64,000 bases of DNA from Adineta vaga (Eukaryota; Rotifera): the NCBI GenBank assembly GCA_021613535.1, contig CP075496.1, positions 11,594,001 through 11,658,000 on the forward strand, read 5' to 3'. Every line of letters begins with the position of its first letter. Positions within the stretch are counted from its first letter, which is position 1. The notes under the pieces were generated by a model. It made no database searches and was not told where the DNA came from. It saw nothing but the letters and a program-made list of their open reading frames with translations. Of this stretch, positions 61,101 to 64,000 are shown in pieces. The translations under genes were made by a program, and so were the position numbers.

Positions 61101-64000
61101 CCAATTCTCAATGAATCATCTGCACTATGACGACGCTGTGATTAGATGATTCAACTAAACCTAAATAAAAAAAAACGAACGAATAAAGATTAGATTATTC
61201 CGAGAGATCTACGATTGATACGAACCTGCTTCGTACAATAATTTTTGATATTTATTCAATTCTCGTTGATGATTTCGTGATTGACTTTCACTCCGTCCGA
61301 GTTGTTCTGTAAGGCGTGCTAATTTTGTTTGCCATTCAATATTTGAACGTTCCAATAGTGCTATAGTTGACTTGATATTCTTAGATGGTATATCATTTCC
61401 CGTTGATGGTAAATCATGATGTACGGTATTCAGATTTTGTTCTAAGATTTGCAGAGAGAGAAAGGTGTAAAATCAAAGCAAATCGTATTTAATTACAAGA
61501 AGTAGTATTAGATAGAAGAAGAAGATAAAAGAATAAATTTTAAGCAAAAAACCTGATAAAGATCGAGCATTAGCATTGTTTATAACAGAGCGCATAGCAT
61601 TCGTACGAGATTGTTGTATTTTTAATTTGGCAAGTTCATCTTGATAATTAGCTAATTCATGTGTTAATTCTAATCGTGTACTTGAACCATGAATATCGAT
61701 TAAGGCATTCAGTTTACGCCATAGAACTTGATTAACATATTGTTGTCGTCCAAGTTCTTGTCGAACTTGAACTAATTGATTGTGAAGTTCCGTGAGCGAA
61801 GGAAATTTTTCTAATGTTCATTTTCAAGTATAAGAACTCTTCGTATTTGTTTTCTTTAAGTTAAAATACTTACCATTCAATTGCTTATTTAATTCTTGAT
61901 TATGTTGTAACGCTCGCTCAAGTTCAAATAAAAGTTCTTCACGATTCAAATGATCAAGATCAGGTCGTGCTACAAAGAAAGATTGTCTCTTCATATCTTT
62001 ATTTTAATTGAGAATGAATTACTTACATCGGAATTTAGGTTCACGATTTGTTGTTGAAGATCGATCATAGTTTCCCTAAACGAGAGTAAAAATTTCGATC
62101 GATTTTGTTTTAGAATGCAATTGATAATGTATACATCATTGGAAATTTCATGTCGAGCATCTCGAACTTTTTGCTTAAGTTCATCGATTTCCTAGAAAGA
62201 ATATTTTCATTTAACAAGAGATTATTTTGAGATGATGCCTCACTTGATCTTTTTGTCTGATTTGGGTTTCTAACGATCTTACGTGCGCGGATGCATCGAC
62301 ATTGCTTGATTCATTGAATTTTTGTTCTAACATTGAGTAACGCTGTTGTGATCGCTAAAATTGAATATATGTATACGTACATTCGTTTACTTTCCTTTTT
62401 AATTGAAATTACGCGTAAGTCTTCTTTTTGATTAGATGATTCTCGTTCCAATTCTTCGATTTTCGATCCCAGTTGCTTTTTAATTTGCAAAACAAATAAT
62501 AAGACATGAGAAATAGTAGAATAAAAAGAATTTCATTTACCTCGTAACGATCTTGTAATTCAAGGTATTCTCTTTCACTTCGACCAGGAGTTTGACGAGC
62601 TTGACGTAATTTTTCTTCCAATTCACGACTCACAAGTGTTCGATCCTAAACAGATAGATCAAAGTATAAGATTTAATGTTGGTTACTGTTGGAAACAAAG
62701 ATATTTCTCTCTTCTCTTTCTTCACCTTCGTCGGAAATAATGCAGGAAAAGGCTATCGCTTCCTCTACCTTGTTCTTTTGCTTTTCTATGAAAAAGCAAG
62801 TAAGAAAAACCATACAACGCTTTTCTCGCTTTCGTTCTCTTCTCTTTCTTGTTCTTTTATTAATAAAAAAAATGATAATAAACATGCAATGAAGAATGAA
62901 GGAAAGAGAAAAAAAGAACAAATGACAAAGTTTATTATCTTCTTTTACTTCCCTGAAAAAGAATAATAAGTTTTGTCTGCAAACCATCTGTTCTCAGTCG
63001 TAAAATTTAATTAAATTTAGTTTCAACAATACCTCTATGATTTCTTCATTTTGTCGAAGTTTGTTCTTCAAATTCTTGATTTCAAGTTCATATGTATCAA
63101 TATTCTCGCGTGTCGATTCAATATAGGACATCTAAAGAATATCATGTATTTTTTTTTGTATATAAAGAACAAAATTTTACTTCGTCTAAACGGTTTTTTA
63201 GATCTTTGATTTCACGAATACTGCTCTAAAATAAACAATAAAGTATGCATGATTATTGTTTTTTTCTAATTTTACTATCAATCGTACTTCTCTTTCTTCA
63301 ATAACAATTTTAAGATTGATATTCAAAGTTTCATTCGCTTTTTGATATTGTTCAAGATCAAGATGTTGTTCCTGAAAGAATAAGACTCTATTTATTCATT
63401 CGAAAAACCTCCAATTGATCGTACACGAATTGTTTGTTCTGAGTCTTTTAATTCTTTCTTAGCAAGATCTAGTTTTGCTTCTAGTTCATGAATAATTCTT
63501 TGCAGTTCTTGTATGTCTTGTTCTTGTTCTTGAATTGTTAAAGTTTGACTATTTAAAATTTCCTCAGATCGTTTTTCACGATCTCGATGTTCTATTTGTA
63601 ATCTTGCAATTCTATTTATTTCATGATCATCCTAAAAATAAGAAATATATCATTTAAAATTGATTTGAAATGAATTTATTTACTGGTGAAGTAAACGCAT
63701 GACTTCTTTCATTTGTTGTACTATAATTCTGATATAAATTTTCGTCTGTTTGAAGATTGTTTTCTAATGGATTGACGTTTATCTAAATGAAATATAATAT
63801 TTTGATCACGGAAACACTATAGTAAAAAAATACTTGAAGATCTAACTGAACATGATCAGGTTGATCGCTATCGGTACGGTTTCCAGCTTTAAGTTTCTAA
63901 AATTACATGAAATCGTCTATTTAATCTATGAATCTATTAGATACATTACTTCAATATATTTTTCTAATTCTGAAATCTAAATAAACAAAAGAATGATGTT
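58115..64000 (-). CDS. Large coiled-coil protein, centrosomal (CDK5RAP2/myomegalin/AKAP9-like), 5' end off window
   Basis: Roughly twenty short exons separated by about 50-60-bp introns, ending with TAG at 58115. Almost every exon encodes heptad-type coiled coil: ELEAKLDLAKKELKDSEQTI, ELEEKLRQARQTPGRSERE, REELLFELERALQHNQELNK, ELGRQQYVNQVLWRKLNAL. A less helical segment near 59283-59639 begins LEEMRHLRHDLEQSIIKQNE and continues RSPRSFKFSGHGVSYPDL, resembling the region in myomegalin/CDK5RAP2 with LR..LE.SI..N..L. The C-terminus is a His/Arg run (SHRHRHRRHNNNPN). These proteins scaffold gamma-tubulin complexes at centrosomes and Golgi. The CM1 motif that would settle identity would lie beyond 64000. 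A (TA)n tract is in the intron at 58415-58431; a 370-bp intron at about 62655-63025 explains overlapping low-complexity frames. Centrosomal identity is moderate, coiled-coil nature certain. Confidence 0.65.
58415..58431. repeat. (TA)n simple repeat in an intron
   Basis: Short alternating TA run inside an intron of the coiled-coil gene. Confidence 0.8.

Noticed and set aside
62655-63025. Plus- and minus-strand frames over 60 residues
   Set aside because: They fall in an intron of the coiled-coil gene and are low-complexity Lys/Ser/Phe sequences.

Overview
The window is nuclear DNA of a small, intron-rich, strongly A+T-rich animal genome, most likely a bdelloid rotifer (Adineta/Rotaria type). 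Three things support this. Introns are mostly about 45-60 bp with GT..AG ends, and genes are closely packed. The gene set is metazoan: three rhodopsin-like GPCRs, TEX2, TENT4, TM9SF, a BRCA1/BARD1-type BRCT protein and a centrosomal coiled-coil protein. There is also an intronless gene joining an NAD:arginine ADP-ribosyltransferase domain to kinesin-light-chain-like TPRs, an architecture greatly expanded in bdelloids. No rRNA, tRNA, CRISPR array, bacterial operon or intact transposon was seen. Exon joins were made by hand from reading frame and splice signals, so individual boundaries can be off.

Layout, left to right. <1-993 (-): 3' truncated peptide-type GPCR. 994-4407: gene-free, with several strong inverted repeats, one resembling a short Pol III unit. 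4408-7239 (-): C2H2 zinc finger plus tandem BRCT protein. 7761-8778 (-): PAM2-motif (PAIP2-like) protein. 10558-10985 and 12353-12826 (-): tandem paralogues encoding small membrane proteins. 14236-16185 (-): DUF4140/DUF4139 protein with apparent frameshifts. 17226-17911 (+): unknown basic protein. 18488-20755 (-): ART-TPR protein. 22588-23424 (+): intronless secreted, probably GPI-anchored protein. 23598-24735 (-): SH3 protein. 25425-27399 (-): divergent GPCR with a giant extracellular loop.

29402-32231 (-): TEX2 (ER SMP lipid-transfer protein), head-to-head with 32491-33495 (+), a DUF1295 membrane protein. 33855-34919 (+): secreted protein with a dibasic processing site. 36150-38575 (-): TENT4-type non-canonical poly(A) polymerase, head-to-head with 39848-41479 (+), a TIR-like domain fused to what look like BTRD1-type repeats. 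41664-44547 (-): TM9SF4-like protein. 45651-51981 (+): STAND NTPase of NWD1/TEP1 type (DUF4062-NACHT-WD40). 52486-53988 (-): single-exon GPCR. 53989-58114: mostly gene-free, but with two overlooked 3' exons near 55842-56115. 58115->64000 (-): large coiled-coil centrosomal-type protein.

There is no operon logic; genes are independent. The most unusual content is a group of proteins with signalling or immune-style architectures (ART-TPR, TIR with repeats, DUF4062-NACHT-WD40) among housekeeping genes, plus a zinc-finger/BRCT combination.
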